Assembly (NCBI RefSeq): GCF_020711195.1
Contig: NZ_JAJFAT010000005.1
Location: forward strand, 62,001-126,000
DNA length: 64,000 nt
Direction of reading: 5' to 3'
Origin: Halanaerobium polyolivorans
GTDB lineage: Bacteria; Bacillota; Halanaerobiia; Halanaerobiales; Halanaerobiaceae
The position numbers and the translations under genes were made by a program. The notes beneath the pieces are model-generated. The model did no database searches, was not told the origin of the DNA, and saw nothing but the letters and a program-made list of their open reading frames with translations. Positions 23,956 through 33,648 of the stretch are shown here, one piece after another; position 1 is the first letter of the stretch, and every line of letters begins with the position of its first letter.

Positions 23956-26900
23956 TTACTCTTCTTCTTTTTCTGGAGCATATGCTTCTTCGAGACGTTT
24001 ATATGATTTATAACGCTCTTCGGCAGCTTCTTCAGCCCTTGCAAAGAGTTCTTCGGCGATTTCTGGGAATGTTTGTTGTAAGGAAGAGAAACGTACCTCA
24101 CTTAATAAGAAATCACGGAAGTCTTCAGAAGGCTCTTTAGAATCCAGACTAAATGGATTCTTGTTTTCTGCTTTAAGTTCTGGATTAAAGCGGAATAGAT
24201 GCCAGTAACCAGATTTAACAGCATCTTTTTCTTGTGTCACACTACAGCCCATACCACACTTAAGTCCATGTGAGATACATGGTGAATAAGCAATGATTAC
24301 AGAAGGTCCATCATATGCTTCAGCTTCAGCAATAGCTTTAATAGCCTGATTCATATTAGCACCTAATGAAATTTGAGCAACATAGACATAACCATAAGTC
24401 ATAGCCATTTGACCCAGATCTTTTTTCTGTATCTTCTTACCTGAAGCAGCAAATTTAGCAGCTGCAGCAGTTGGAGTAGCTTTTGAGGACTGACCACCGG
24501 TATTAGAATAAACTTCTGTATCAAAGATCAAGACATTCACATCATCACCAGAAGCTATTACATGGTCTAAACCACCAAAACCGATATCATAAGCCCAGCC
24601 ATCTCCACCAAAGATCCACTGAGATTTTTTCACAATAAATTCTTTGCGATCTACAATCTCAGCAATAACTTCGTTATCACTATATTTAGCAAGTAATGGC
24701 ATCATTTCTTTTTTCAGTTCTTTTGTTTTTTCACCATCCTGCATATTATCAAGGAACTCTTTCATTAATTCATTTAGTTCTTCATCTAGGTTGAGCTCAA
24801 TTGCTTCTTCCATAAGATCAGCAATTTTAGCTCTAATCTGCTCTGTGGCTAGATACATACCATAACCATATTCAGCATTATCCTCAAATAATGAGTTAGC
24901 CCAGGCAGGTCCATGCCCTTCTTCATTTGTGCTGTAAACAGATACAGGAGCAGAACCACCCCAGATTGAAGAACAACCTGTTGCATTAGCAATTAACATC
25001 CTATCACCAAATAATTGAGTTACCAGCTTAGCATAGGCTGTTTCTCCACAACCTGCACAAGCACCTGAGAACTCAAGTAGTGGTTCCTGGAACTGACTAC
25101 CTTTAATATTAGTTGCAGGCATCAGATCATCTTTAATTGAGACTTCATTAATTGCATATTCCCAATTGTCTGCTTCTTGTTCTGTCATCTTAGCAAATGA
25201 TTCCATTTCTAAAGCATTAACTGGACATACATCTACACAAACACCACAACCAGTACAATCATAAGGACTAACCTGAATTTTGTACTCTAAACCTTCAAGC
25301 TGTTTTCCTCTTGCTTCTAAAGTTGTGAACCCTTCAGGAGCATTTGCAGCTTCTTCTTCATCAAGTAAGAAAGGTCTAATTACAGCATGTGGACATGCTA
25401 AAGCACACTGGTTACACTGAATACATATATCATCTTTCCAGTCAGGTACATTGATAGCGATACCACGCTTTTCATATTTAGAAAGTCCTGGAGGGAAGTG
25501 ACCATCTTCACGACCTACAAAAGTGCTTACAGGTAAATCATCACCTTTTTGTTTGTTAACTACTTCCAGAACATTTTTAACAAATGCAGGTACATCTTCT
25601 TCCTCTTCAACTTCTTCAGATTCGGCTTGAGCCCATTCTGCTGGAACATCGATTGAAGTTAAAGCATCAACTGCTCTATCAACAGCTTTATGGTTCATTT
25701 CCACAATCTTTTCTCCTTTATGGCCATAGGTATCTTCAATAGCTTGTTTGAGATATTCTACAGCTTCATCAAATGGAATAATATCAGCTAGTTTAAAGAA
25801 GGCAGTCTGCATAACCATGTTGATTCTGCCACCTAAACCAACTTCTTGAGCAATCTTCACACCATCAATGGTATAAAAATCGATATTGTTTTCTGCAATA
25901 TATTTTTTCATTTCACCCGGCAATTTTTCTGATAACTCATCTTCAGACCAGGTGCAGTTAAGCAAGAATTTGCCACCTTCTCTAAGATCAGATACCATAT
26001 CAAATTTATCAACATATGACTCTTTATGACAGGCTACATAATCAGCCTCATCAATTAAGTAAGTAGATTTAATTGGTTCATCTCCAAATCTCAAGTGAGA
26101 TACAGTTACACCACCAGATTTTTTGGAGTCATAAGAGAAATATGCTTGAGCATATTTATCAGTGTTATTACCAATAATCTTAACCGCATTTTTGTTAGCT
26201 CCAACTGTTCCATCAGAACCAAAGCCCCAGAATTTGCAGCGAACTGTACTTTCTGGAGAAGTATTAATATGTTCTTGAGGTTCAAGATTTGTATGTGTTA
26301 CATCATCTTCAATACCTAAGGTGAATGCATTCTTAGGATCATCTTTTCTGAGATTATCAAAAACTGCTTTGATATGAGTAGGTGTAGTATCTTTAGAACT
26401 TAATCCGTAACGTCCACCAACAATCACAGGTCTTTTTTCTTTATCATAGAATAATGATCTTACATCTTCATAAAGAGGTTCCCCTACTGCACCAGGTTCT
26501 TTGGTCCTATCAAGTACAGCAATCTTCTCAGCAGTTTCTGGAAGAGCCTTCATGAAGTATTTCTCGGAGAAAGGACGATAAAGTCTTACTTTAATTAAAC
26601 CAACTTTTTCTCCTTTGTCAACCAGATATTTAACTGTCTCTTCGATTGTATCTGTCACTGATCCCATTGCAATAATTACGTATTTTGCATCTTCTGCTCC
26701 TACATAATTAAATGGATGATATTCTCTACCTGTTAACTCTGAAATCTCCTGCATATATTCTTCAACTATATCAGGAACAGCATCATAAAAACGGTTTGCT
26801 GCTTCACGAGCCTGGAAGAATATATCTGGGTTTTGAGCTGTACCCATTGTCACAGGATGTTCGGGATTTAAAGCTCTGTGTCTAAATTCGCTGACCTTTC

Positions 26901-27492
26901 CGTGATCAACTAAATCTGCTAAATCATCATAGTCTAAAACCTCAATTTTTTGATATTCATGAGAAGTTCTAAAACCATCAAAGAAATGAACAAATGGTAA
27001 ACTAGATTTGATAGCGGATAAATGAGCAACCCCTGCTAAATCCATTACCTCCTGAACACTACCAGAAGCTAACATAGCTGTTCCAGTTTGTCTGGCAGCC
27101 ATCACATCTGAGTGATCTCCAAAAATTGAAAGAGCATGAGTAGCAACTGTACGAGCACTAACATGAAAAACACCAGGTAATAATTCCCCAGCGATTTTAT
27201 ACATATTAGGCAGCATCAGTAATAGCCCCTGTGAAGCTGTAAAAGTACTTGTTAAAGCACCAGCAACCAGTGAACCATGTACAGCACCAGACGCTCCACC
27301 TTCTGACTGCATTTCTGTCAACTTAACTTGCTGGCCGAAAATGTTTTCACGACCATGAGCACTCCAAGAGTCGACGAGTTCAGCCATCGGAGATGAAGGA
27401 GTGATAGGATAGATTGCTGCCACATCAGTAAATGCATAAGCCACATGAGCTGCAGCAGTGTTTCCATCCATGGTTTTCATTTGTTTTGCCAT
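23956..27492 (-). CDS. nifJ: Pyruvate:ferredoxin (flavodoxin) oxidoreductase
   Basis: 1178 residues, the full single-chain length. It converts pyruvate and CoA to acetyl-CoA, CO2 and reduced ferredoxin, the central step from sugars to acetate and hydrogen in such anaerobes. The N-terminal domain has YPITPSSPMAEL; the 2[4Fe-4S] domain has CIQCNQCALACP (near 690) and CTGCGVCVDVCP (near 748); the thiamine diphosphate domain has GACAGCGETAY, GCSSIWGG and GDGWAYDIGFGG (near 965), ending with CGMGCSVTQEKDAV. The codon choice looks less A/T-extreme than in its neighbours, as expected for a highly expressed gene. Single gene with its own terminator. Confidence 0.97.
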   Translation of the reverse strand: MAKQMKTMDGNTAAAHVAYAFTDVAAIYPITPSSPMAELVDSWSAHGRENIFGQQVKLTEMQSEGGASGAVHGSLVAGALTSTFTASQGLLLMLPNMYKIAGELLPGVFHVSARTVATHALSIFGDHSDVMAARQTGTAMLASGSVQEVMDLAGVAHLSAIKSSLPFVHFFDGFRTSHEYQKIEVLDYDDLADLVDHGKVSEFRHRALNPEHPVTMGTAQNPDIFFQAREAANRFYDAVPDIVEEYMQEISELTGREYHPFNYVGAEDAKYVIIAMGSVTDTIEETVKYLVDKGEKVGLIKVRLYRPFSEKYFMKALPETAEKIAVLDRTKEPGAVGEPLYEDVRSLFYDKEKRPVIVGGRYGLSSKDTTPTHIKAVFDNLRKDDPKNAFTLGIEDDVTHTNLEPQEHINTSPESTVRCKFWGFGSDGTVGANKNAVKIIGNNTDKYAQAYFSYDSKKSGGVTVSHLRFGDEPIKSTYLIDEADYVACHKESYVDKFDMVSDLREGGKFLLNCTWSEDELSEKLPGEMKKYIAENNIDFYTIDGVKIAQEVGLGGRINMVMQTAFFKLADIIPFDEAVEYLKQAIEDTYGHKGEKIVEMNHKAVDRAVDALTSIDVPAEWAQAESEEVEEEEDVPAFVKNVLEVVNKQKGDDLPVSTFVGREDGHFPPGLSKYEKRGIAINVPDWKDDICIQCNQCALACPHAVIRPFLLDEEEAANAPEGFTTLEARGKQLEGLEYKIQVSPYDCTGCGVCVDVCPVNALEMESFAKMTEQEADNWEYAINEVSIKDDLMPATNIKGSQFQEPLLEFSGACAGCGETAYAKLVTQLFGDRMLIANATGCSSIWGGSAPVSVYSTNEEGHGPAWANSLFEDNAEYGYGMYLATEQIRAKIADLMEEAIELNLDEELNELMKEFLDNMQDGEKTKELKKEMMPLLAKYSDNEVIAEIVDRKEFIVKKSQWIFGGDGWAYDIGFGGLDHVIASGDDVNVLIFDTEVYSNTGGQSSKATPTAAAAKFAASGKKIQKKDLGQMAMTYGYVYVAQISLGANMNQAIKAIAEAEAYDGPSVIIAYSPCISHGLKCGMGCSVTQEKDAVKSGYWHLFRFNPELKAENKNPFSLDSKEPSEDFRDFLLSEVRFSSLQQTFPEIAEELFARAEEAAEERYKSYKRLEEAYAPEKEEE

Positions 27493-27646
27493 TATAATTT
27501 TCCCTCCTATTATAAGGTAAATTCTTATTTTTATTTCCTCTTTAAGTATAATACTTTACAAAGGAGCTGTCAAATATTTCACAGCTTAATAATGGCAAAA
27601 TTCTTTATTCGAAATAATTAGAATAATTATAATAAAACATTAAAAT

Positions 27647-28273
27647 CTAAAACTCCTCTAAACATTTTTTGGCTTTAATTAAATAAAGTGATTTATTCAG
27701 ATATTCATAACTGGAATTAAGACAATTTTCAGCCATTAAATCTGTTAATTTATCAGGTAAATAGAAATTAACCGGTTCACCTGCCAATTTTTCAAAAAAG
27801 ATAATAATTTTTGCAAAAATAGTCTGAGGGTTAAAATCTAAAATGTATATTTTACCACCCGGCTTTAATACTCGACTCGCTTCTGATAATGCAGCTTCTA
27901 CTTCTCTAAAATGATGTAGAGCATCAGAAATAGTTAAATAGTCAAAACTATTATCTGAAAAAGGTAAATCAGCACCATCTGCTAAAATTAAATCTAGTTT
28001 TTGCGCAAATTCTTTTTTTTCTGCTTTTTTGAGCATTGCTTTAGAAGGGTCAGCAATTGTTATCTCTACAGCTTCAGGTAGATGTTTTGCTAACTCACCT
28101 GTTCCTCCACCTAGATCTAATAATTGTTTAGGCTCATTTTGTGCATTAGCTTTTAAAATGTCTTCTAACTCTTCTGCTTCGATTTTTTCACCAAGCTTAA
28201 CAAGTACTTTATTATGTCCAGAAAGATTCATTGCCAGATCAAAAACGGGAGCGATTAGACTAAATAGATCCAT
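27647..28273 (-). CDS. Class I SAM-dependent methyltransferase (UbiE/MenG-like fold)
   Basis: 208 residues with motif I LLDLGGGTGELAKHL (about 52-66), acidic loop ITIADPSKAML, and FDYLTISDALHHFREVEAALSEASRVLKPGGKIYILDF, the classical Methyltransf_11 layout. The N terminus (FSLIAPVFDLAMNLSGHNKVL) resembles the UbiE/MenG family but is too diverged to assign quinone methylation. It is a single gene; the ATG is preceded by AGAGGTG. Confidence 0.8.
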   Translation of the reverse strand: MDLFSLIAPVFDLAMNLSGHNKVLVKLGEKIEAEELEDILKANAQNEPKQLLDLGGGTGELAKHLPEAVEITIADPSKAMLKKAEKKEFAQKLDLILADGADLPFSDNSFDYLTISDALHHFREVEAALSEASRVLKPGGKIYILDFNPQTIFAKIIIFFEKLAGEPVNFYLPDKLTDLMAENCLNSSYEYLNKSLYLIKAKKCLEEF

Positions 28274-28440
28274 CTTTTCACCTCTTCTACTTTATAGCTT
28301 TTATTTAAAAATTGCTTTCTATTATAATTATATTTTAGCTCTTTAATTTTGTCTGTTAAACTGACTTCATTATTTTTTGCAGGATTTAATCTCAAGATGA
28401 CGAAAATATAGTTATAAGTAAAAACAAGGGAGTGTTTATT

Positions 28441-29547
28441 ATGAGAAAAATAATCTTCTTTTCATTAATTTTTTTATTGTTCTTAACAACACCTTTAACT
28501 GCTGGGCAAAGAATTCCTTTTCCAAATGATAATTTTCAGCAAATTACTCAAACGGAAACAGAAGTTTTAATTGCCTGGAATGGCAGTGAACAAATAATCA
28601 CTGCAGCTGAAGAGCTTAAGCTTGAAACAGCTCTACATGATTTTAGTTTAGACATAAAACATAGAAGTTCCAGCCTTGATTTGATTAAAAGAGCTGAAGA
28701 ATACTTAAGAACTAAACAGTTAGAAAAAATTATCGATTTTGATCCCAGATTAGGTGAAAATGAAATAGCAATTAGACCTGGTGGTCCAGCTCAATCAAAT
28801 GAAGCTCAACCAGCTAATTTTTTCCAGTTTGAAAGTGATAAATTATTCTATCCCTTAACAACTACCTTTGCTAATAGTAAAGAAAATTTGAATATTATTA
28901 TCATATCAGATCAAGCCTTAGTTAATTTTAAAGGAGTTAAAGAAGAAGAGATTACAAAAAGACAGGGATCTTATTCAATCTCTAAGTCTGAAGTAGCCTA
29001 TATTTCTTCTGATATCGCAGAGCTTTTTGCAGAGGGAAATATCACGATCCATTCCTGGGGCTTCACGAACAAGGAGAAAGAGATTGATTCTGAGCTAATA
29101 ATAAGCTCCAATATAGAAGAATTGTTTGAAAATAGCCTAGAAAGAAACGGAAATAAGTTTGTGGATGTATATCCACATCCTGATTATCCTTTTTCTGTAG
29201 AAGAAGAAATTGAGAGTTTAAGTGGGGTTTTAGAAAGTAGAATGGGCAGCAGAACTTATCCCTGGTTTGCTTATACAGTTGATGATTTAATTTTGCTTAA
29301 TGCCAAATCTAAAGAACTACTGGGATCTTTTGCAGAAGAAGGAGAATATGTTACAATAAAAGGGTATAGAGATGGGGCTAAACTTTTTATGCGGGAGCCT
29401 TTGAGCAGAGAATTGAATTTAGTAGATATTGGCCCAGGTTTTTATGTGACTGAAATTGAAGGCTGGGACTTTTATACTGGACGCTTAGTGCTTAATGACG
29501 GGAGTTTAGCAAGATCTAGAAGCAGCTTTTGGATTCCCCAAAAATAG
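28441..29547 (+). CDS. Secreted protein of unknown function
   Basis: 368 residues from the ATG at 28441, preceded by GGGAG. A signal peptide (RK, then 17 hydrophobic residues, cleavage near LTAG-Q) is followed by a soluble region without membrane segments. I do not recognise a domain. Visible parts are a mixed alpha/beta N half, a patch IRPGGPAQSNEAQP (about 110-123), and a strand-rich C half ending FYVTEIEGWDFYTGRLVLNDG that looks like a small beta domain. It is followed 24 bases later by a second secreted protein gene with its own AGGAGG, so the pair is probably one transcript ending at the hairpin near 30059. Confidence 0.7.
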   Translation: MRKIIFFSLIFLLFLTTPLTAGQRIPFPNDNFQQITQTETEVLIAWNGSEQIITAAEELKLETALHDFSLDIKHRSSSLDLIKRAEEYLRTKQLEKIIDFDPRLGENEIAIRPGGPAQSNEAQPANFFQFESDKLFYPLTTTFANSKENLNIIIISDQALVNFKGVKEEEITKRQGSYSISKSEVAYISSDIAELFAEGNITIHSWGFTNKEKEIDSELIISSNIEELFENSLERNGNKFVDVYPHPDYPFSVEEEIESLSGVLESRMGSRTYPWFAYTVDDLILLNAKSKELLGSFAEEGEYVTIKGYRDGAKLFMREPLSRELNLVDIGPGFYVTEIEGWDFYTGRLVLNDGSLARSRSSFWIPQK

Positions 29548-29571
29548 AAATCAGGAGGGACTATTTTTTAG

Positions 29572-30057
29572 ATGATTTTAAAATTAATTATGGCTTTGTT
29601 TTTGATTTTTCTTTCTTTGTTTTTGCCCAAACAGATTATGGCTCAAGAAAATAGTTCCCTGTATTTCCATACAAGTATTTATACAACTCACTATACACCA
29701 AGGGATTATCATAATAATCATCAAAATTTGATGGGCATAGAGTATCACTATCAAGATAAGAAGTTGAAAGGAATCTCATATTTTTTAAACAGCTATAGAC
29801 AGCCTACCTGGTATTTTTATTCTGGCAGATATTATCCGCTTTTTGAAAGAAGAGGGTTTAAGTTTAATGCTAAACTCACTTATGGAATAATTCACGGCTA
29901 TGATGATGAAGGTGGAGAGCACAGTACCTGGATGCATAATATGGGAACCTTCCCTGGCTTTGTCTTTGGCTTTGGAATTGAAAAAGGTCCCTACAAATTG
30001 GAAATCCATCCTTTTGCAGATGCAGGTCTAATTACTACAATTGGTATAGAATTTTAA
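29572..30057 (+). CDS. Small secreted, probable outer-membrane beta-barrel protein
   Basis: 161 residues. Signal peptide (KLIMALFLIFLSLFLPKQIMA, cleavage near AQE), then alternating aromatic strands typical of small barrels: SSLYFHTSIYTTHY, LMGIEYHYQDK, ISYFLNSYRQPTWYFYSGRYYPLF, FKFNAKLTYGIIHGY, and a final strand ending in phenylalanine (TTIGIEF), the usual C-terminal signature of outer-membrane proteins. The size and the histidine/tyrosine-rich N part recall lipid-A-modifying barrels such as PagP, but I cannot show homology. AGGAGG precedes the ATG. Probably co-transcribed with 28441-29547. Confidence 0.65.
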   Translation: MILKLIMALFLIFLSLFLPKQIMAQENSSLYFHTSIYTTHYTPRDYHNNHQNLMGIEYHYQDKKLKGISYFLNSYRQPTWYFYSGRYYPLFERRGFKFNAKLTYGIIHGYDDEGGEHSTWMHNMGTFPGFVFGFGIEKGPYKLEIHPFADAGLITTIGIEF

Positions 30058-30058
30058 A

Positions 30059-30078
30059 AGCCCTCATAATTGAGGGCT
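30059..30078. terminator. Bidirectional intrinsic terminator
   Basis: AGCCCTCA-TAAT-TGAGGGCT between convergent genes. ATTTT follows on the plus strand, TTTT on the minus strand. Confidence 0.75.
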
Positions 30079-30098
30079 ATTTTAAGACTTGAGTTAAT

Positions 30099-31265
30099 TT
30101 AATTATTATTAAATAAATCTCTTGTATAAACCTTATCTTCTACATCTTTGAGCTCATCACTCATTCTGTTAGCAACAATTACATCTGATTTTTCTTTGAA
30201 GTCAGCTAAGTCTTCAATAACTTTTGAACGGTAAAAATCATCATCTTCTAAAACCGGTTCATAGACTATTACTTCTATTCCTTTAGCCTTAATTCTTTTC
30301 ATAACTCCCTGTACAGATGACTGCCTAAAATTATCAGAGTCTTTTTTCATGGTTAATCTATATACCCCAACAACTTCTGGCTTCATTTGAATGACCATAT
30401 CAGCAATATGATCTTTTCTGGTCCTATTAGCATCAACAATAGCCTTCATAATATTATTGGGTACATCTTCATAATTAGCTAAAAGCTGCTTGGTATCTTT
30501 TGGCAGACAATAACCACCATAACCAAAAGAAGGATTATTATAATGGTCACCAATCCTAGGGTCAAGACCTACTCCTTCAATAATTTGTCTGCTGTCTAAA
30601 TTTCTGATTTCAGCATAGGTATCAAGTTCATTAAAAAAAGAAACACGCATAGCTAAATATGTATTAGCGAAAAGTTTAATTGCTTCTGCTTCTGTAGAAT
30701 CAGTATACAAAGTTGGGATATCTTCTTTGATTGCACCTTCTTTGAGCAGCTCAGCAAACTTTTTTGCTCTCTCTGATTTTTCACCTATAATAATGCGAGA
30801 AGGATAAAGATTATCATAAAGTGCTTTGCCTTCCCTTAAAAATTCAGGGGAAAAAATTATGTTTTCACTATCAAATTTTTTGCGCAGTTCTTTGGTATAA
30901 CCAACAGGAACTGTTGATTTAATAATCATTACAGCATCTTCATTTAAAGATAAAACATTAGCAACAACAGCTTCAACTGTTCGAGTATTAAAATAATTTT
31001 GATCGGGATCATAATTAGTAGGAGTTGCAATAATTACAAAATCAGCCTCTCGATATGCTTTAACTGCATCAGTTGTTGCAGTTAAGTTAAGTTCCTTGTT
31101 TTTCAAATAGTCTTCTAACTCAGCATCTACAATTGGAGATTCCTTTCTATTTATCATTTCCACTTTTTCTTCAACTATATCTACTGCTGTTACCTCATGA
31201 TTTTGCGCTAAAAGCACTGCATTTGATAAACCTACATATCCTGCACCTGAAACAGTTATCTTCAT
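30099..31265 (-). CDS. ugd: UDP-glucose 6-dehydrogenase (nucleotide-sugar dehydrogenase)
   Basis: 388 residues. N-terminal NAD motif [15 protein letters not shown] (about 7-21), conserved [11 protein letters not shown] and [24 protein letters not shown], and the catalytic cysteine C253 in [15 protein letters not shown]. The length and motif spacing equal short bacterial Ugd (E. coli type). It oxidises UDP-glucose to UDP-glucuronate for envelope or capsule sugars. Its gene is alone here, without other polysaccharide genes nearby; related dehydrogenases act on UDP-GlcNAc or GDP-mannose, so the sugar is inferred from length and motif form. Confidence 0.85.
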   Translation of the reverse strand: MKITVSGAGYVGLSNAVLLAQNHEVTAVDIVEEKVEMINRKESPIVDAELEDYLKNKELNLTATTDAVKAYREADFVIIATPTNYDPDQNYFNTRTVEAVVANVLSLNEDAVMIIKSTVPVGYTKELRKKFDSENIIFSPEFLREGKALYDNLYPSRIIIGEKSERAKKFAELLKEGAIKEDIPTLYTDSTEAEAIKLFANTYLAMRVSFFNELDTYAEIRNLDSRQIIEGVGLDPRIGDHYNNPSFGYGGYCLPKDTKQLLANYEDVPNNIMKAIVDANRTRKDHIADMVIQMKPEVVGVYRLTMKKDSDNFRQSSVQGVMKRIKAKGIEVIVYEPVLEDDDFYRSKVIEDLADFKEKSDVIVANRMSDELKDVEDKVYTRDLFNNN

Positions 31266-31368
31266 TCTATCCGCTCCCTATCATTAAATAATTTTATTAT
31301 TAAAGCTTATTATAATTATTTCACAAATACTATTCTATTACAAAATCTTACCATTTTCAAGCACAAAA

Positions 31369-31395
31369 AAGCCCTCTCTGCTAAAGAAAGGGCTT
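31369..31395 (-). terminator. Intrinsic terminator of the outer-membrane protein gene
   Basis: AAGCCCT / AGGGCTT arms with a partly paired interior, followed on the minus strand by TTTT; 31 bases after the stop of the gene at 31427. Confidence 0.7.
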
Positions 31396-31426
31396 AAATT
31401 ACAGGCTATTAACTTAAAATCAACTC

Positions 31427-32023
31427 TTAAAATTTAATTCCTAAGGAGATTGTAAATTTAGTGTATTTAAGATCTATATCTTCAAACTCATTCTCATTTT
31501 GTGCAGGTGTTATTTCATTATTACCATTTCCGCTTTCAACTTCTATGCTGCTGTTATTGACTGTATAAAGCAGTTCTAAAAGATAGCGATCTTCAAATTC
31601 TATTCCCCCACCTAAGGCATAATAAAGCCCCCCACTTTCACTTTCAACATCTTCATCAATTGAAAATAGATTATAACCTAAGTGGCCAACAAAATAAAGA
31701 GGCTGTTCTGCCATTCGATATTCACCCAGTAAATATATTGGTGTATAATTAAAACCTACATCTCCTGGGCCATCAGTAATGTCAACATCTCGTTCTAATT
31801 GATAAGTAATTCCTGCCCCATAACTAAAATTATCGGCTGCTGATAATCTGTATTCTGCAGTTAAAGAATAACCGCTTTCTACATCATAATCCTCTCCATC
31901 AATGTCCATTTCTCCACTCATATCATAACCAAGCCTAAATACAAAGTCTCCACCAGTTTGAGCTGCTGCCACCCCACTAAACACAATCAGAGAAATAACC
32001 AATAAAAATACCACTTTTTTCAT
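31427..32023 (-). CDS. Outer-membrane beta-barrel protein (OmpW/OMP_b-brl-like)
   Basis: 198 residues. A clear signal peptide (MKKVVFLLVISLIVFSGVAAA, cleavage before QTGG; see positions 1-20) precedes alternating amphipathic strands such as YSLTAEYRLSAADNFSYGAG, GFNYTPIYLLGEYRM, LYYALGGGIEFEDRYLLEL and the last strand KYTKFTISLGIKF ending in phenylalanine. Acidic extracellular loops (DVDITDGPGD, DEDVESESG) fit a halophile. Such 8-stranded barrels are of unknown specific role. Its presence supports an outer membrane in this firmicute. AGGAG precedes the ATG; it has its own terminator. Confidence 0.8.
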   Translation of the reverse strand: MKKVVFLLVISLIVFSGVAAAQTGGDFVFRLGYDMSGEMDIDGEDYDVESGYSLTAEYRLSAADNFSYGAGITYQLERDVDITDGPGDVGFNYTPIYLLGEYRMAEQPLYFVGHLGYNLFSIDEDVESESGGLYYALGGGIEFEDRYLLELLYTVNNSSIEVESGNGNNEITPAQNENEFEDIDLKYTKFTISLGIKF

Positions 32024-32252
32024 AACAAAACTCCTCTCCTAAGGGTGATTTAAAATAAATAAAATTATACTATAAGCTATTTCGACATTCTTTGATAAAT
32101 ACCTTCATAATTTTCTAAATTTTTTTAAATTATTACTAAGAGTTTTATAAAATTATAGTCAAAAGCAGGATTTTTAACTTTATCTTATAATAATGTATAT
32201 AAGCTATTTAATTAACTTATGCTAAGAAATATAATAAGAAATGAGGTCAAAC

Positions 32253-33533
32253 ATGAATTACCAGGCGCAAATAGATGCTTTTGTTGATTATTTTAAAAAA
32301 GCCGAAAGCAATAAAAAAGATCATAAAATAGGAGTAGAGTTTGAGCATTTTGTTGTCCATAAAGATTTAAGTGCTGTAAGTTATTATGAAAACCAGGGTA
32401 TAGAAGAACTATTAAAAGAAATGGCCAAAAATAAATGGCAGCCTATTTATGAAGGTGAGCATTTGGTCGCTTTAAATAATAATCAGGCTGCTATTACTAT
32501 TGAACCAGGGGGACAGTTAGAAATTAGCATTAATCCTTTTGCTAAAATTGAGGCTATTGAAAAAATATATCTTTCTTTTTTAGCAGAGATTATCCCTATA
32601 CTTGATAACTGGGAGCAAAAACTGCTGGCAATTGGCTATCAACCAAAGGATTCAATTGAAGATATTCCTCTTCTACCTAAAAAGCGCTATAAATACATGT
32701 ATAAGTATTTTGCAGATAAAGGTCAATACGCTCATAATATGATGAAGGGAACAGCCTCCTTACAGCTCAGCATTGATTATGTAAATGAAAAAGATTATAT
32801 AAAAAAGATGAGAAGCGCCTTTTTTTTAACACCTCTAATTTATTATCTTTTTGATAATACTCCTTTTTTTGAATCTGAAATTACAGCTCAGGCAAGTATG
32901 AGAGCAAAAATTTGGAATGGCTGTGATCCAGATCGCTCAGGAATTATCAATAATATATTTGAAAAAGAATTTGCTTATAGTGATTACGCAAAATATCTGC
33001 TTAATATGCCGCCAATATTGGCTAAAAAAGATGGAGAACTTGTTTTTACCGGCAATAAATTATTAAAAGAAGTAATGTTAAGTGATAAAAAAGAGGAAAT
33101 AGAACATTTTCTTTCAATGGCCTTTCCTGATGTTAGAACTAAAAAATATATTGAAATTAGAGCAGCAGATGCTCTACCCTATCCCTATAATTTTGCTTTT
33201 ATTGCTTTATTGAAAGGTTTATTTTGCCCGAAAAAAAATGTAGCGGAACTCTATAAATTATCACTGCAGTATAATCAAAAAGAGTTTTTAGAATTTAAGA
33301 CAAAAATTATTAATGATAAAGAAAATAAAGAAAGAGAAAGATTAATTAAAGAATTAATTTCTATGGCTGAGTCTTCTCTACCTCAAGCAGAGAAAAAATA
33401 TTTAGCTCCACTTAAAAAAATATATAATAAATACGGAAAATTTAAAAATAAAACTCTTGAAAATATCAAAGCAGGTCAAAAAGATTATCTTGATTGGTGT
33501 ATCTTAAATCAAAAGCAAACTTTTATTGGCTAA
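32253..33533 (+). CDS. Glutamate-cysteine ligase-like protein
   Basis: 426 residues from the ATG at 32253, with GAGG six bases upstream; the in-frame ATG at 32241 has no such site. N-terminal KIGVEFEHFVVHKD and the later ITIEPGGQLEISINPFAKIE are the nucleotide/metal and glutamate-binding blocks of the GCS2 family; GTASLQLSIDY, QASMRAKIWNGCDPDRSG and KYIEIRAADALPYPYNFAF follow in the expected order. It should join glutamate and cysteine to gamma-glutamylcysteine. No glutathione synthetase gene is adjacent, so the product may be gamma-glutamylcysteine itself or the second enzyme may be elsewhere. Single gene with a terminator. Confidence 0.8.
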   Translation: MNYQAQIDAFVDYFKKAESNKKDHKIGVEFEHFVVHKDLSAVSYYENQGIEELLKEMAKNKWQPIYEGEHLVALNNNQAAITIEPGGQLEISINPFAKIEAIEKIYLSFLAEIIPILDNWEQKLLAIGYQPKDSIEDIPLLPKKRYKYMYKYFADKGQYAHNMMKGTASLQLSIDYVNEKDYIKKMRSAFFLTPLIYYLFDNTPFFESEITAQASMRAKIWNGCDPDRSGIINNIFEKEFAYSDYAKYLLNMPPILAKKDGELVFTGNKLLKEVMLSDKKEEIEHFLSMAFPDVRTKKYIEIRAADALPYPYNFAFIALLKGLFCPKKNVAELYKLSLQYNQKEFLEFKTKIINDKENKERERLIKELISMAESSLPQAEKKYLAPLKKIYNKYGKFKNKTLENIKAGQKDYLDWCILNQKQTFIG

Positions 33534-33560
33534 AAGATAATCACACTCGGCATACAAGGT

Positions 33561-33588
33561 AAAAGCAGCCTTCTCAGGCTGCTTTTTT
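33561..33588 (+). terminator. Intrinsic terminator of the glutamate-cysteine ligase gene
   Basis: AAAAGCAGCC / GGCTGCTTTT with a six-base loop TTCTCA, followed by TT. Confidence 0.9.
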
Positions 33589-33648
33589 ATGATATATTCT
33601 ACTAGTTGAATTTTGTGTTCTAAAAATCTTTGGCATTGACAATATCCT

